DNA from: Desulfobacteraceae bacterium | Lineage (GTDB): Bacteria > Desulfobacterota > Desulfobacteria > Desulfobacterales > SURF-7 | Length of the DNA: 64,000 nucleotides | NCBI GenBank assembly: GCA_003599865.1 | Contig: QZKS01000035.1 | Coordinates: 1-64,000 of the forward strand | Reading direction: 5' to 3' | Shown: piece after piece, positions 36,729 through 47,937 of the stretch | Layout of the letters: every line of letters begins with the position of its first letter | How positions within the stretch are numbered: position 1 is the stretch's first letter | Notes under the pieces: generated by a model | Told to the model about the DNA's origin: nothing | What the model saw: the letters and a program-made list of their open reading frames with translations, nothing else | The model's database searches: none | Translations under genes and position numbers: made by a program

Positions 36729-38888
36729 TTACTTCCTTTGTGCAATCCTGTCTGAAGAAACATGGATATAATCAACCAGAATGTTTTCAGCCTCTGTCAT
36801 CATAGGATCAAACTTATCCTTTTCATCCTCTTTTTCCACCTGACTTAACTCATCATCTTCATTGTTTTCCAGTTCCGTGACGTCCGACAACAGCTTTTCC
36901 CCGGTAATCGCCCGTCGCATGTTTTCGAGCTCAAGCCGCTTTTTCTCCGATTCCCCTCGTTCTTTTTTCCGGGTATTTTCATTCAGGGAGATATATTCCA
37001 TCCTTCTCACCTCTTCTATACGCTCAATTCCCTTAGCCAGATAAAGAAATCCCGGATCATCTTTTTTTCGTTTATCATGAATCGCTCTGACCTGATCAAT
37101 TTTTGCAGAAATCTCCGGCAACGGCTGATACCGTACTTTCCCGATTGTGTCCCAAGGCAAAGCCTCCGGCAAAGCACTTTCACCGATTTTATCTTTTTCA
37201 TAGATCTCCGGAAACAGGATATCCGGGATAACGCCTTTATTTTGGGTGCTTTCGCCGGATATTCGATAAAATTTACCCCTGGTGATTTTCAACTGTCCCT
37301 TCAGCAGATTTTCCAGAGACTGAACCGTACCTTTGCCAAACGACTGCGTACCAATGACTATTCCCCGATTATAATCCTGGACAGCCCCGGCGAAAATTTC
37401 AGAAGCAGAGGCACTCATCCGGTTGATCATGACAACCAGCGGCCCACCATAAACCATACTTTTATCCGGATCTTTCAAGGTGGCGGTATATCCATTTTCC
37501 TTACGCACCTGTACAATAGGCCCTTCCTGAATGAACAGTCCGGTCAAGGCCTTGGCCTCTTCCAGGGCACCGCCCCCGTTATCCCTCAGATCAACGATCA
37601 GCCCATCGACCTTTTCCTGAACCAGCTCTTCCAATAATCGTCTGACATCCCGTGTCGTACTTTTATAGTCTTCCCTGCCTTCCATGTAGGCATTAAAATC
37701 AATATAGAAAGTCGGTATATCAATAACACCTATTTTATAGGAGACGCCCCGGGACGCAAACGTGAGAATTTTTTTCTGGGCTGCCTGTTCTTCCAGTTTA
37801 ACCGTATCCCTCGTAATCTTCACTATTTTTGTGCTATTTTCATCCACGGTATCCGCCGGGATAATTTCAAGCTGCACCACGGTTTTTTTCGGTCCCCGGA
37901 TCAGGTCAACAACCTCATCGAGCCGCCACCCGACCACATCCACAATCTCCTTGTCGTTGCCCTGTCCCACGCCGACAATTCGATCGCCCGGTTTCAGTAA
38001 TCCGGATTTCTCCGCAGGACCGGCTGGAATCAGCCGAACAATCTTTGTGTGCTCATTGGAACTCTGCAGAAGTGCGCCGATACCTTCCAGTGACAATTTC
38101 ATCTGGATATCAAAATTTTCCGAAATGCTCGGTGAAAAATATTGTGTATGGGGATCAAAAATCTGTGCGAGTGAATTCATAAAGGTCCGGAAGACATCCT
38201 CGTTGTTCCGCTGATTGATGCGGCTGAGCTGACTTTTGTATCGCTTTTCAAGCAACTCCTTGATCTTGTCCGGTTCTTTTCCGGAAAGCTTCAGGTTGAT
38301 CACCTCATTTTTAATCCGCTTGCGCCACAGATCATCCAATTCCGCTTTATCCCTGGGCCATGGCGAATCCTTGCGGTCAATTTTCATCTGTTCGTCCAGT
38401 TGGAAATTGAAACGATCCATCCTGTTTTCCAGCAGGTCGATACTATATTGAAGCCGTTCGATGACGCGGATTTGATACCGGTTATACATCATGAACGCCG
38501 GTTTCAGGTCATCCTGTTTGATCGCATCATCCAGACAATATTTTAAAACCTGAAAATCATCGATATCCGATTGCAGAAAATAGATACGATTCCAATCCAG
38601 ATCGGAAAGATACCGCGTAAAAACCTTGTCTGAAAGACCGTCATCAATTTTCTGTTTCTTATAATGATAATTCTGTAAATAATGTAAAACTTCCGAATTG
38701 ATTTTTTCGTGATCTTTTTCCGGAGAAAAAAAATTCGTACCCGGATCGGATGGGATCGAAGGGCAGGTGGATGAGCCTGCTGTTTTTTCCAGTGCACATC
38801 CATTCAGGGAAATGCCATTGATCAGAAAGACGCTGAAGACAAGCGCCGCAAGGGTTAGAAAGATTTTCTTTGGTTGAAACAGTGTCAT
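36729..38888 (-). CDS. prc: Carboxy-terminal processing protease (tail-specific, S41)
   Basis: 719-aa periplasmic protease cleaving non-polar C-termini. The N-terminal signal ends ISLNGC, a possible lipoprotein site (Cys31). Then comes the Prc-specific N-terminal domain (LSDLDWNRIYFLQSDIDDF), a PDZ domain near 260-340 (IGALLQSSNEHTKIVRLIPA, GPAEKSGLLKPGDRIVG), and the S41 catalytic core with DLRDNGGGAL, MSASASEIFAGAVQDY (Ser) and SFGKGTVQSLE (Lys). Length and layout fit E. coli Prc (682 aa). Ends with a C-terminal DUF3340-like segment and acidic tail. Confidence 0.92.
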   Translation of the reverse strand: MTLFQPKKIFLTLAALVFSVFLINGISLNGCALEKTAGSSTCPSIPSDPGTNFFSPEKDHEKINSEVLHYLQNYHYKKQKIDDGLSDKVFTRYLSDLDWNRIYFLQSDIDDFQVLKYCLDDAIKQDDLKPAFMMYNRYQIRVIERLQYSIDLLENRMDRFNFQLDEQMKIDRKDSPWPRDKAELDDLWRKRIKNEVINLKLSGKEPDKIKELLEKRYKSQLSRINQRNNEDVFRTFMNSLAQIFDPHTQYFSPSISENFDIQMKLSLEGIGALLQSSNEHTKIVRLIPAGPAEKSGLLKPGDRIVGVGQGNDKEIVDVVGWRLDEVVDLIRGPKKTVVQLEIIPADTVDENSTKIVKITRDTVKLEEQAAQKKILTFASRGVSYKIGVIDIPTFYIDFNAYMEGREDYKSTTRDVRRLLEELVQEKVDGLIVDLRDNGGGALEEAKALTGLFIQEGPIVQVRKENGYTATLKDPDKSMVYGGPLVVMINRMSASASEIFAGAVQDYNRGIVIGTQSFGKGTVQSLENLLKGQLKITRGKFYRISGESTQNKGVIPDILFPEIYEKDKIGESALPEALPWDTIGKVRYQPLPEISAKIDQVRAIHDKRKKDDPGFLYLAKGIERIEEVRRMEYISLNENTRKKERGESEKKRLELENMRRAITGEKLLSDVTELENNEDDELSQVEKEDEKDKFDPMMTEAENILVDYIHVSSDRIAQRK

Positions 38889-38959
38889 GTATTTATCCTT
38901 TATTTCAAAAACATAATTTCTATTTTCCGCGGAATAGTAGTGGAATCAAATTTGATTCA

Positions 38960-39079
38960 TTCGTAAAAAGTCGAAAACATCAAGATTTGTCATTCCGGGC
39001 TTGACCCGGAATCCAGTCTTTTCAGAAGCTTCTGGATGCCGGATCAAGTCCGGCATGACGGAGATAAGACTTTTTACGG
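38960..39079. repeat. Dispersed palindromic element with TTCGTAAAAAGTC ends
   Basis: 120-bp non-coding element. The ends TTCGTAAAAAGTC (38960-38972) and GACTTTTTACGG (39068-39079) are inverted repeats. Inside are two REP-like palindromes built on TCATTCCGGGCTTGACCCGG and CCGGATCAAGTCCGG flanking an inverted GGAATCCAG/CTGGATGCC pair. Related ends occur at 23798 and 47656-47800. It lies between the Prc and YcgN-like genes. Confidence 0.75.
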
Positions 39080-39084
39080 TTTCA

Positions 39085-39543
39085 TCAAATTTCGGTATCA
39101 ATTATATACGCTTCCAGATCGTCCTGCGTCACGTGATTTGCTGAAATGACCTTATTCCGTACAGAGATCCCGGCATGATGAACCGATTCCCTATTGCCGG
39201 AAACAACAGGATGCCAATCCGCCAGACCTTTTCCCTCTAAAATCCTTCTGTAAGCGCATGTTTTGGGCAGCCAGTGTATTTTCCGAATCATTCCCGGATT
39301 GATCATCAGGCAGTCCGGCATGTTACGAATTCGATCCGGATAATCAAGGCATCGGCAGGTCCATGTATCAAGGTACCGGCAGGCCACACTGGTATAGTGT
39401 ACCTCACCGGTATCCTCATCTTCCAGTTTTTCGAGGCAGCACCGTCCACAGCCGTCACACAGCTGTTCCCATTCCTCTTTTGTCATTTGTTCAAGGGTCT
39501 TTTCTTCCCAGAACGGTCTTTTTGTTTTACCCATTTTTATCAT
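39085..39543 (-). CDS. YcgN-type cysteine cluster protein (UPF0260)
   Basis: 152-aa soluble protein with the family's Cys pattern: CDGCGRCCLEKLEDEDTGEV near residue 30, then CRYLD, CRCLDYPDR, DCLMI and LPKTCAYR, which together resemble a metal- or Fe-S-binding CxxCxxxCC cluster. The function of UPF0260 is unknown. The start is uncertain between ATGs at 39543 and 39534; neither has a clear ribosome site. Confidence 0.88.
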   Translation of the reverse strand: MIKMGKTKRPFWEEKTLEQMTKEEWEQLCDGCGRCCLEKLEDEDTGEVHYTSVACRYLDTWTCRCLDYPDRIRNMPDCLMINPGMIRKIHWLPKTCAYRRILEGKGLADWHPVVSGNRESVHHAGISVRNKVISANHVTQDDLEAYIIDTEI

Positions 39544-39691
39544 CGTCCATATGTAAACCTGACCATCGGCAGGATCAAGCGTAAAAGCAGCTATAATTTA
39601 TTTTGAAAATATAGCATTTTGCCTGTATGGTTACAAGGAATGTAAACGCAGGCCATCATTTCTTGAAACAATACGGAGGTTATTTTATAAT

Positions 39692-40708
39692 ATGAACGGG
39701 AATGCAGCAATCGAGGCGGTCGCATATGAACTCCCATTGCATCGAATCTCATCGGAATTTATTGAAGACCAGGTCTCGGATACCATGACCCGCCTGAGAA
39801 TTCCTCCCGGACAACTTGCCGGTTTGACCGGTATCCGTGAACGAAGATTCTGGCCCCCGGGCGTTATGCCAAGCGATGTCGCAACCCGGGTCGCCCGAAG
39901 GGTGATCGAAACAGCAGCCATTGATCCAAAGGAAATCGGCTGTTTGATCAATACTTCCGTTTGCAAGGATTATGTCGAGCCTTCCGTGGCAGCACTGGTT
40001 CATGGGAATTTAGGACTTTCTCCCACCTGCTTAAATTTTGACATCAGCAATGCCTGTCTGGGATTCATGACCGGAATGAACAATATCATGATGATGATTG
40101 AAACCGGAATGATTCGATACGGAATCGTAGTTGCCGGTGAAGGCTCCCGCGAACCCATTGAAGCTACAATACGGCGTCTTCAATCACCGGAAACGACCGT
40201 ACGGGATTTTTTCAACAACTTTGCGACCCTGACGCTCGGCTCCGGTGCTGCTGCAATTCTGCTTTGCCATAAGGACGTTTCCAAGGCAAAGCACACCATC
40301 AACAAGGCTGTCAGTCTCGCCGCAACAGAGCATTGCAGGCTCTGCCTGGGACAGAAGGACCAGATGATTGCCGATGCCGCAAGCGTTATGGTGCACGGCG
40401 TTGAACTGGCCTGGCAAACCTGGAAGCTGGCGGAAAAAACAATTCAGAACTGGAGTGACACAACCATCCGGCATTACATTCCTCATCAGGTCAGCGCACG
40501 GAATATGGAAGCATTGACCAAAAAACTGGGATTAACGGCGGAAAAGGCGCACCTGAATTTTCAGACACTGGGGAACATCGGCCCGGCAGCCATTCCCATC
40601 ACCCTGGGTATTGCGGAGGAAGAAAATCGACTGATTACCGGTGACCATATCGCTCTCATGGGAATCGGAAGCGGTCTGAACTGCACGATGATGAGTGTTA
40701 CCTGGTAA
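39692..40708 (+). CDS. OleA-like thiolase (KAS III family)
   Basis: 338-aa thiolase-fold enzyme. The Cys-His-Asn triad appears in DISNACLGFMTG, YIPHQVSARN and LGNIGPAAIP. Beyond FabH, it shares with the olefin-synthesis enzyme OleA (compared from memory) LINTSVCKDYVEPS, a Glu in VAGEGSREPIEATI where OleA has its active-site Glu, HCRLCLGQKDQMI and the ending GIGSGLNCTM. It therefore likely condenses two acyl-CoAs to a beta-keto acid. No oleB, oleC or oleD is in the window. GGAGG lies 12 nt before the ATG. Confidence 0.82.
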   Translation: MNGNAAIEAVAYELPLHRISSEFIEDQVSDTMTRLRIPPGQLAGLTGIRERRFWPPGVMPSDVATRVARRVIETAAIDPKEIGCLINTSVCKDYVEPSVAALVHGNLGLSPTCLNFDISNACLGFMTGMNNIMMMIETGMIRYGIVVAGEGSREPIEATIRRLQSPETTVRDFFNNFATLTLGSGAAAILLCHKDVSKAKHTINKAVSLAATEHCRLCLGQKDQMIADAASVMVHGVELAWQTWKLAEKTIQNWSDTTIRHYIPHQVSARNMEALTKKLGLTAEKAHLNFQTLGNIGPAAIPITLGIAEEENRLITGDHIALMGIGSGLNCTMMSVTW

Positions 40709-40724
40709 CTTGCAGGGCCTCAAG

Positions 40725-43700
40725 TCATGCGATCGTGAGCTTTTTCTTTTTGTTCCCGTGAAAGGTCTTTTTCTTTGGTGCAAGAGTTGCCTCGCTGCAC
40801 ACTGTATCAACTGCCGGATATCCGAGAAGGGCGTTAATTTCCCGAATCATCCCTTCCGTGACCTTGAGCTTCAACTCCTCCGGCAGTTGCAGCACTGTTT
40901 CCGTCGCACCTGGAATGACAAGATGGATATAACCTGTACACGTTCCGGGATTCGCCTTCAGAATGGAATGCAGCTTTTCCAGAACGGTCTTGTCTGCATT
41001 TTCCAGTCCAACGGAAATATGGACGCCGGCGGTCCATGTTTCTTCAGCCTTTTCCATAGGCACCACCGACTCGGCAAGAAGCTTTACGCCCTTTTCATCC
41101 TTCTGGACTTCGCCTTGTATCAGAATGGGAAAATCCGTTACCAGAAACTCCGATACCGCCTCATAAACATTCGGAAAAATTACGGCTTCCACAGCACCAT
41201 GCATGTCCTCCAGATTGACAAATGCCATGAGATCACCCTTTTTGGTTCGAATGGTTTTCAGGCTGCTGACCGTACCGCCGATCCGTACCGCCGACAGCTC
41301 TTTCACTTCACCAATGGTCAAGGCGTTTGCATTGGTGAATTTTTCAATCAGCTCTGTATATTGATCCAGAGGATGCCCGGAAATATAAAAACCGAGAGCC
41401 TCTTTCTCCAGATTTAACCGTTCCCTTTCGCTCCACTCACCGATATTGGCCATCGACGGCATGTTGATATTCAGTGATTTCCCTCCCCCCATATCAAACA
41501 GGCTCAACTGTGGATCTGCCTTTTCCCTTTGAACGGTTTGTCCGTAATCCAATGCATCCTCCAGGGAAGCCATCATTTGAGAGCGATAATGACCGGTTGA
41601 ATCAAACGCTCCGCATTTGATCAGGCTTTCCAGGACCCTTTTGTTCACCTTTCGCAAATCAACCCGTTCACAAAAATGAAAAAGGGAAGAAAACGGGCCG
41701 TTTTTTTTCCTTTCCTCAATGATCGCCTCAATGGCACCTTCCCCGACATTTTTTACGGCAACCAATCCAAAACGGATTTTCGATCCGGAAACCGTAAATT
41801 CCACAACGCTTTCATTAATATCCGGCGGCAGCACTTGAATGGAATGACTCCGGCATTCTGCGATATATTTCACTACCCCGTCGATGGAATTCATTTCGCT
41901 GGTGAGAAGGGCAGCCATAAATTCAACCGGATAATGCGTTTTCAAATATGCGGTCTGATATGCGATCAGGGCATATGCCGCACTGTGGGACTTGTTGAAT
42001 CCATATCCACCGAACTTCTCCATCAGGTCAAAAATCTTCTCCGCCTTATCCAAAGGCAGATGATTCTTCTTTGCCCCTTCCATGAAAAGCTTCCGGTGCT
42101 TTGCCATCATTTCGGCAATTTTCTTTCCCATGGCTTTCCGAAGACCGTCCGCATCTGCCATACTATAGCTGGCAAGTGCCCCGGCTATTTTCATAACCTG
42201 TTCCTGGTATAGAATAACGCCGTATGTCTCTTTCAATATGGGCTCAAGTTCCGGCAACAGATATTCTACGGGCTCACGGCCATGTTTTCGCTCCACATAA
42301 TCGTCCACCATTCCGGAATCGAGCGGGCCGGGGCGATACAAGGCTACAAGAGCAGTAACATCCTCAAAGCATTCCGGTTTCAAACGAACCAGGAGGTCTT
42401 TCATGCCGGAACTCTCCAACTGAAACACACCGGTCGTATCCCCTGCCGAGAGAAGTTTGTAGGTATCGGCATCATTGAAATCAATCTCCAGAAGATCCGG
42501 AGGCGTCTTTCCCTGTCCGCGAATCAACTGCAATGTATTTTCAATCACCGTAAGGTTGCGCAGACCCAGAAAATCGAACTTGACCAACCCGATCTGTTCC
42601 ACCCGCTTCATATCAAACTGGGTGACAACCTCACCTTTCTTCCCTTTATATAACGGCAGGTATTCAACCAGTTTTTTATCCCCGATAACGACCCCGGCAG
42701 CGTGTGTCGAGGCATGCCTGGGAAGACCCTCCAGCACCCTGCAGATATTGATCAGCTGATCAACCTTTGGATCCTTCCGGGACAGCTCCATCAACTTGGG
42801 TTCCTGTTTCAGTGCATCGTCCAGACTGATATTCAATACATCCGGCACCATCTTGGCGATGGCATCCACCTCGCTGAGAGGAATATCCAGAGCCCGGCCC
42901 ACATCCCGGATGACAGCGCGTGTTTTGAGTTTTCCAAAGGTAATGATCTGGGCAACAAAATCACCACCTCCATAGCGCTCGACAACATACTTAAAAACTT
43001 TCTCTCTTCCATTGATGCAGAAATCCACATCAATATCCGGCATGCTGATACGGGAAGGATTCAGAAATCGTTCAAAAATCAACCCATGCTCTATGGGATC
43101 AAGATCGGTAATGGCAAGGGAGTAAGCCACCATGCTGCCCGCAGCCGATCCCCTTCCCGGTCCTACCGGGATATGGTTTTCCTTTCCATATCGGATAAAA
43201 TCGGCCACAATCAGAAAATAGCCGGGGAAACCCATTTCATTGATAATCTTAATCTCGTAATTCAGACGCTCATCATATACGGCCTGATCAAAATCCGGAT
43301 TTTTGGCCCTGATCCGCTCAAGTCTTTTTTCATATCCTTTCCGGACCTCTCTCTCAAACAGCTCTTCCGTCGTGATTTCGGAGGATGCATCAAATTGAGG
43401 AAAATGATAGGTTTCAAAATCGAATTCGATTTCACACCGTTCCGCAATCTTTGCCGTATTTTCAATGGCTCCGGGATAATGCCCCAGGGTTTTGATCATT
43501 TCTTCCCTGGATTTAAAATACAGCTGATCCGTACTGAAGCGAAACCGGTCCGCATCATTCACCGTTCTTCCGGTCTGGATGCACAACAGCACATCATGGG
43601 CATTGACATCCCCCTGGTCCAGATAATGACAGTCATTGGTTGCAACCATGGGAATGGATAACCTCCGGCTCATATCCAGAAGCGCCTGGTTTACCCGATC

Positions 43701-44261
43701 CTGAATATCGATTCCGTTATACTGTACCTCTAAATAAAAATGGTCCTCCCCGAAAACATCCAGATAGAATCGGGCAGCATCATCTGCCTGTTCAATCTTT
43801 CCTTCCTGAATCAACCGGGGGATTTCTCCATGCAGACATGCGGAAAGGGCAATCAGACCATTGCTGTGTTGCCTCAGAATTGTCTTGTCGATCCGAGGCT
43901 TATAATAAAAACCTTCCAGTTGTGCCACAGTGGTGAGTTTGCACAGATTGCGGTATCCTTCCTGGTTTTCGGCCAACAGCACCAGATGGGAAAGACCTTT
44001 GTTGTCAATTGCGGTTTTGTCGGCTATCGTGCGGGGTGCAATATAGCATTCACATCCGATGATGGGCTTGAGGCCTGCTTTTTTCGCTTTTTCATAAAAT
44101 TCAATGGTTCCGAACATGGTGCCATGATCGGTAACCGCAACAGAATCCATTCCATATTCAATGGCCCTTTTAAAAAGCGGATCCAGCCGAATCGCACCAT
44201 CCAGAAGGCTGTATTGGGTGTGAACGTGGAGATGAACAAATTTTTGATCTGTCTGAGGCAT
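40725..44261 (-). CDS. dnaE: DNA polymerase III subunit alpha
   Basis: About 1178-aa replicative polymerase. N-terminal PHP domain FVHLHVHTQYSLLDGAIR, catalytic Asp in MPDIDVDFCINGREKVFKYV, the fingers/beta-binding region with HAAGVVIGDKKLVEYLPLYK, then a helix-hairpin-helix region and a C-terminal OB domain (VRIGGTVSSLKTIRTKKGDL). The ATG at 44261 is chosen; a TTG at 44276 overlapping the guaB stop as TTGA is also possible and would imply coupling to guaB. Full length. Confidence 0.97.
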   Translation of the reverse strand: MPQTDQKFVHLHVHTQYSLLDGAIRLDPLFKRAIEYGMDSVAVTDHGTMFGTIEFYEKAKKAGLKPIIGCECYIAPRTIADKTAIDNKGLSHLVLLAENQEGYRNLCKLTTVAQLEGFYYKPRIDKTILRQHSNGLIALSACLHGEIPRLIQEGKIEQADDAARFYLDVFGEDHFYLEVQYNGIDIQDRVNQALLDMSRRLSIPMVATNDCHYLDQGDVNAHDVLLCIQTGRTVNDADRFRFSTDQLYFKSREEMIKTLGHYPGAIENTAKIAERCEIEFDFETYHFPQFDASSEITTEELFEREVRKGYEKRLERIRAKNPDFDQAVYDERLNYEIKIINEMGFPGYFLIVADFIRYGKENHIPVGPGRGSAAGSMVAYSLAITDLDPIEHGLIFERFLNPSRISMPDIDVDFCINGREKVFKYVVERYGGGDFVAQIITFGKLKTRAVIRDVGRALDIPLSEVDAIAKMVPDVLNISLDDALKQEPKLMELSRKDPKVDQLINICRVLEGLPRHASTHAAGVVIGDKKLVEYLPLYKGKKGEVVTQFDMKRVEQIGLVKFDFLGLRNLTVIENTLQLIRGQGKTPPDLLEIDFNDADTYKLLSAGDTTGVFQLESSGMKDLLVRLKPECFEDVTALVALYRPGPLDSGMVDDYVERKHGREPVEYLLPELEPILKETYGVILYQEQVMKIAGALASYSMADADGLRKAMGKKIAEMMAKHRKLFMEGAKKNHLPLDKAEKIFDLMEKFGGYGFNKSHSAAYALIAYQTAYLKTHYPVEFMAALLTSEMNSIDGVVKYIAECRSHSIQVLPPDINESVVEFTVSGSKIRFGLVAVKNVGEGAIEAIIEERKKNGPFSSLFHFCERVDLRKVNKRVLESLIKCGAFDSTGHYRSQMMASLEDALDYGQTVQREKADPQLSLFDMGGGKSLNINMPSMANIGEWSERERLNLEKEALGFYISGHPLDQYTELIEKFTNANALTIGEVKELSAVRIGGTVSSLKTIRTKKGDLMAFVNLEDMHGAVEAVIFPNVYEAVSEFLVTDFPILIQGEVQKDEKGVKLLAESVVPMEKAEETWTAGVHISVGLENADKTVLEKLHSILKANPGTCTGYIHLVIPGATETVLQLPEELKLKVTEGMIREINALLGYPAVDTVCSEATLAPKKKTFHGNKKKKLTIA

Positions 44262-44272
44262 TTGAACCAGTA

Positions 44273-45836
<1,564 letters not shown>

Positions 45837-46106
45837 GATTGTGAACTGTGTCTTGCCCATGTGGAAGCAGGTATTTTCCAGATTTTTTCGATCTCTATTA
45901 CCCGTGGTGAATACCAAATGGAACCTTCTTTAGCAATATTTTATTTGGTGTTCCGACGGCCAGGGACAAATAGAAACTTACCGATTGGAATACTTCTTTT
46001 ATTTTCCACAAACCTGTAGTAATATTTTTAACGTATCAATCATCAGAGAGCCTGTTTGCAACAAGCCGACGGAAATTCAATTTTTATTTTTTTGTAAGAA
46101 AACAAC

Positions 46107-46718
46107 ATGCTGATCATCATAAACCCTATCAACCCACAGGATCGATTAATTCAACAGGTGGTTGCCTGCCTGAAAAAAGGTGGGATTATCGCATATCCAA
46201 CCGATACTTACTATGGGATTGGTTGTGACATCCTGAACAAAAGGGCAATTGAAAAAATTTACAGCCTGAAACAGAGAGATCGCGACAAGCCATTCAGCTT
46301 TATCTGTTCCGATCTCAAAAATATCAGCCAGTATGCCAAGGTTACCAATTATGCATATAAAACCATGAAACGTCTGCTGCCGGGACCGTATACGTTTATT
46401 CTGGAAGGATCACGGATGGTACCCAAAATCATGCTGACCAAACGAAAAACCGCCGGCATCCGGGTTCCCGACAATCAGATTTGCATTTCGCTGGTAACGG
46501 CTCTCGGGAACTCTATCATCTCAACCAGTGCCACCAAGCCGGATGGCGCCCTGTTTCATGACCCTTCGTTGATTCACGACTATTTTGGAAATCGGATTGA
46601 TATTGTTATTGATGGTGGCCCGATTGAAGGAAAACCATCGAGTGTTATCAAACTTATCGATGATAAACCGGAAATCATCCGCAGGGGTCAGGGGGATGTG
46701 AGTATTTTTGAATCCTGA
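46107..46718 (+). CDS. TsaC/YciO family threonylcarbamoyl-AMP synthase-like protein
   Basis: 203-aa Sua5/YciO/YrdC fold protein. The nucleotide-binding motif is GIIAYPTDTYYGIGCDI, with KQRDRDKPFSFIC, LLPGPYTFILEG and TAGIRVPDNQI following. Members of this clade either make the t6A37 tRNA intermediate or have unresolved roles (YciO). Length without a Sua5 C-terminal domain fits TsaC/YciO. Monocistronic, convergent with sppA with 2 nt between the stops. Confidence 0.87.
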   Translation: MLIIINPINPQDRLIQQVVACLKKGGIIAYPTDTYYGIGCDILNKRAIEKIYSLKQRDRDKPFSFICSDLKNISQYAKVTNYAYKTMKRLLPGPYTFILEGSRMVPKIMLTKRKTAGIRVPDNQICISLVTALGNSIISTSATKPDGALFHDPSLIHDYFGNRIDIVIDGGPIEGKPSSVIKLIDDKPEIIRRGQGDVSIFES

Positions 46719-46720
46719 TA

Positions 46721-47617
46721 CTATCCATTCCCGGGCTGGAATAAATAACCGGAAGTAATATGAGACCGGAATGTATTTTCAAATATCTGCCTGACGGATG
46801 AACCCATCATTTCCTTTAACAGGTCGATTCCCTTTTCTTCCGGATAGATTCTGGATATTTTTCCCTTGATACCACCAAGCCTTCCTGCCCACTCAATCGC
46901 ATCCTCAAGATTTCCAAGGCGATCAACCAGCCCTAGTCCTTTGGCTTCTTCCCCGGTGAATATGCGACCGTCAGCCAGGGACATCATTTCCTGAAGATCC
47001 ATGGATCTCCCTTTGGATGCGTCTTTTACAAACTGATGGTGGATCTGATCGACAAAACCCTGCAACAGCTTTTTCTCCGTTGTGGTCATTTCCCGGACCG
47101 GCGATCCCATGTCTTTGAATTCACCGCTTTTAATCACGACCGGTATCAGTCCGATTTTCTGAAAAATTTCCTGGAAATTGGTATATCCCATAATGACACC
47201 GATACTTCCGGTAATGGTGCCGGGGTTTGCCATAATCCCGTTCGACCCGGCAGCGATATAGTAACCTCCCGATGCAGCAACCGCACCCATGGAAGTAATG
47301 ACTTTTTTCTGCTTTGCGGTTTTTCGAACTTCATGAAATATTTCCTGAGAGGGGCCTACGCCTCCTCCCGGAGAATCAATACGAAGCACAATGGCCTTTA
47401 CCGAATCATCCTCTCGAAAGGTTTTTATATTTTCAATGATGGATTTTGAATCGATAATCACACCCGTAATCTCAACAATGCCGACCTTTTCACCGGAAAC
47501 AAACGTACTGCTTTTGCTTCCTGATTTAAAAATCAGGGAAATCAGAACAACAAAACTGAACGTGGTGATCGACATGGTGATCATAAAAAAAAGATAAGGA
47601 TGTCTGCGGGAAAACAT
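46721..47617 (-). CDS. sppA: Signal peptide peptidase SppA (short form)
   Basis: 298-aa inner-membrane serine protease degrading cleaved signal peptides. One N-terminal membrane anchor (MITMSITTFSFVVLISLIF), then the S49 core: VLRIDSPGGGVGPSQEIFHE, catalytic Ser in GAVAASGGYYIAAGSNGI and catalytic Lys in VIKSGEFKDMGSPVREMTTT. Short-form length. Strong AGGAGGG upstream. Lies downstream of rpsA, separated by a terminator and a repeat, so it has its own promoter. Confidence 0.93.
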   Translation of the reverse strand: MFSRRHPYLFFMITMSITTFSFVVLISLIFKSGSKSSTFVSGEKVGIVEITGVIIDSKSIIENIKTFREDDSVKAIVLRIDSPGGGVGPSQEIFHEVRKTAKQKKVITSMGAVAASGGYYIAAGSNGIMANPGTITGSIGVIMGYTNFQEIFQKIGLIPVVIKSGEFKDMGSPVREMTTTEKKLLQGFVDQIHHQFVKDASKGRSMDLQEMMSLADGRIFTGEEAKGLGLVDRLGNLEDAIEWAGRLGGIKGKISRIYPEEKGIDLLKEMMGSSVRQIFENTFRSHITSGYLFQPGNG

Positions 47618-47655
47618 GATAGCTCAAACCCTCCTGTCAACTGATTGTTTCAGTA

Positions 47656-47800
47656 TTGACGGCTTCGTAAAAAGCCCAATATCTGCGTTGCGCTGCATCC
47701 CTCGTCACTGCGGCGTACGACAAGTACGCCTCATTACTCGGGATTTGCACGCCTTGATCTTGAACTTTTTACAAAACCGTCTCAATTTTGACTTTTTACG
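47656..47800. repeat. MITE-like element with GTAAAAAG inverted ends
   Basis: Ends TTGACGGCTTCGTAAAAAG (47656-47674) and CTTTTTACAAAACCGTCTCAA, ending at 47785, are imperfect inverted repeats about 130 bp apart. The interior holds GCGTTGCGCTGCATCCC and TGCGGCGTACGACAAGTACGC, itself a GCGTAC palindrome. A further end-like GACTTTTTACG follows at 47790-47800. No ORF. It fills the gap between the rpsA terminator and sppA and resembles multicopy elements of sulfate-reducer genomes (recalled, not checked). Confidence 0.7.
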
Positions 47801-47870
47801 AGTGCATCAGTATTGGCTTGTAAAAAATGGTTCCTGTATGCAAGCGTAAGGGTGTTTCCGGATGGAAAAG

Positions 47871-47902
47871 AAAAAAAAGGCGCCGAGAGTTTCCCCGGCG
47901 CC
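47871..47902 (-). terminator. rpsA intrinsic terminator
   Basis: On the minus strand GGCGCCG pairs perfectly with CGGCGCC (47896-47902 and 47879-47885) around a 10-nt loop, followed by eight T (47878-47871). It lies about 35 nt past the rpsA stop: a textbook rho-independent terminator. Confidence 0.93.
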
Positions 47903-47937
47903 GACTTCATGGATCAAAATATCACTTAGAGGAAAAA

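Noticed and set aside
39692-40708. Plain FabH (fatty acid initiation)
   Set aside because: The triad fits both, but several segments and the C-terminal ending fit OleA better; no acp or fabD/fabG genes are adjacent.
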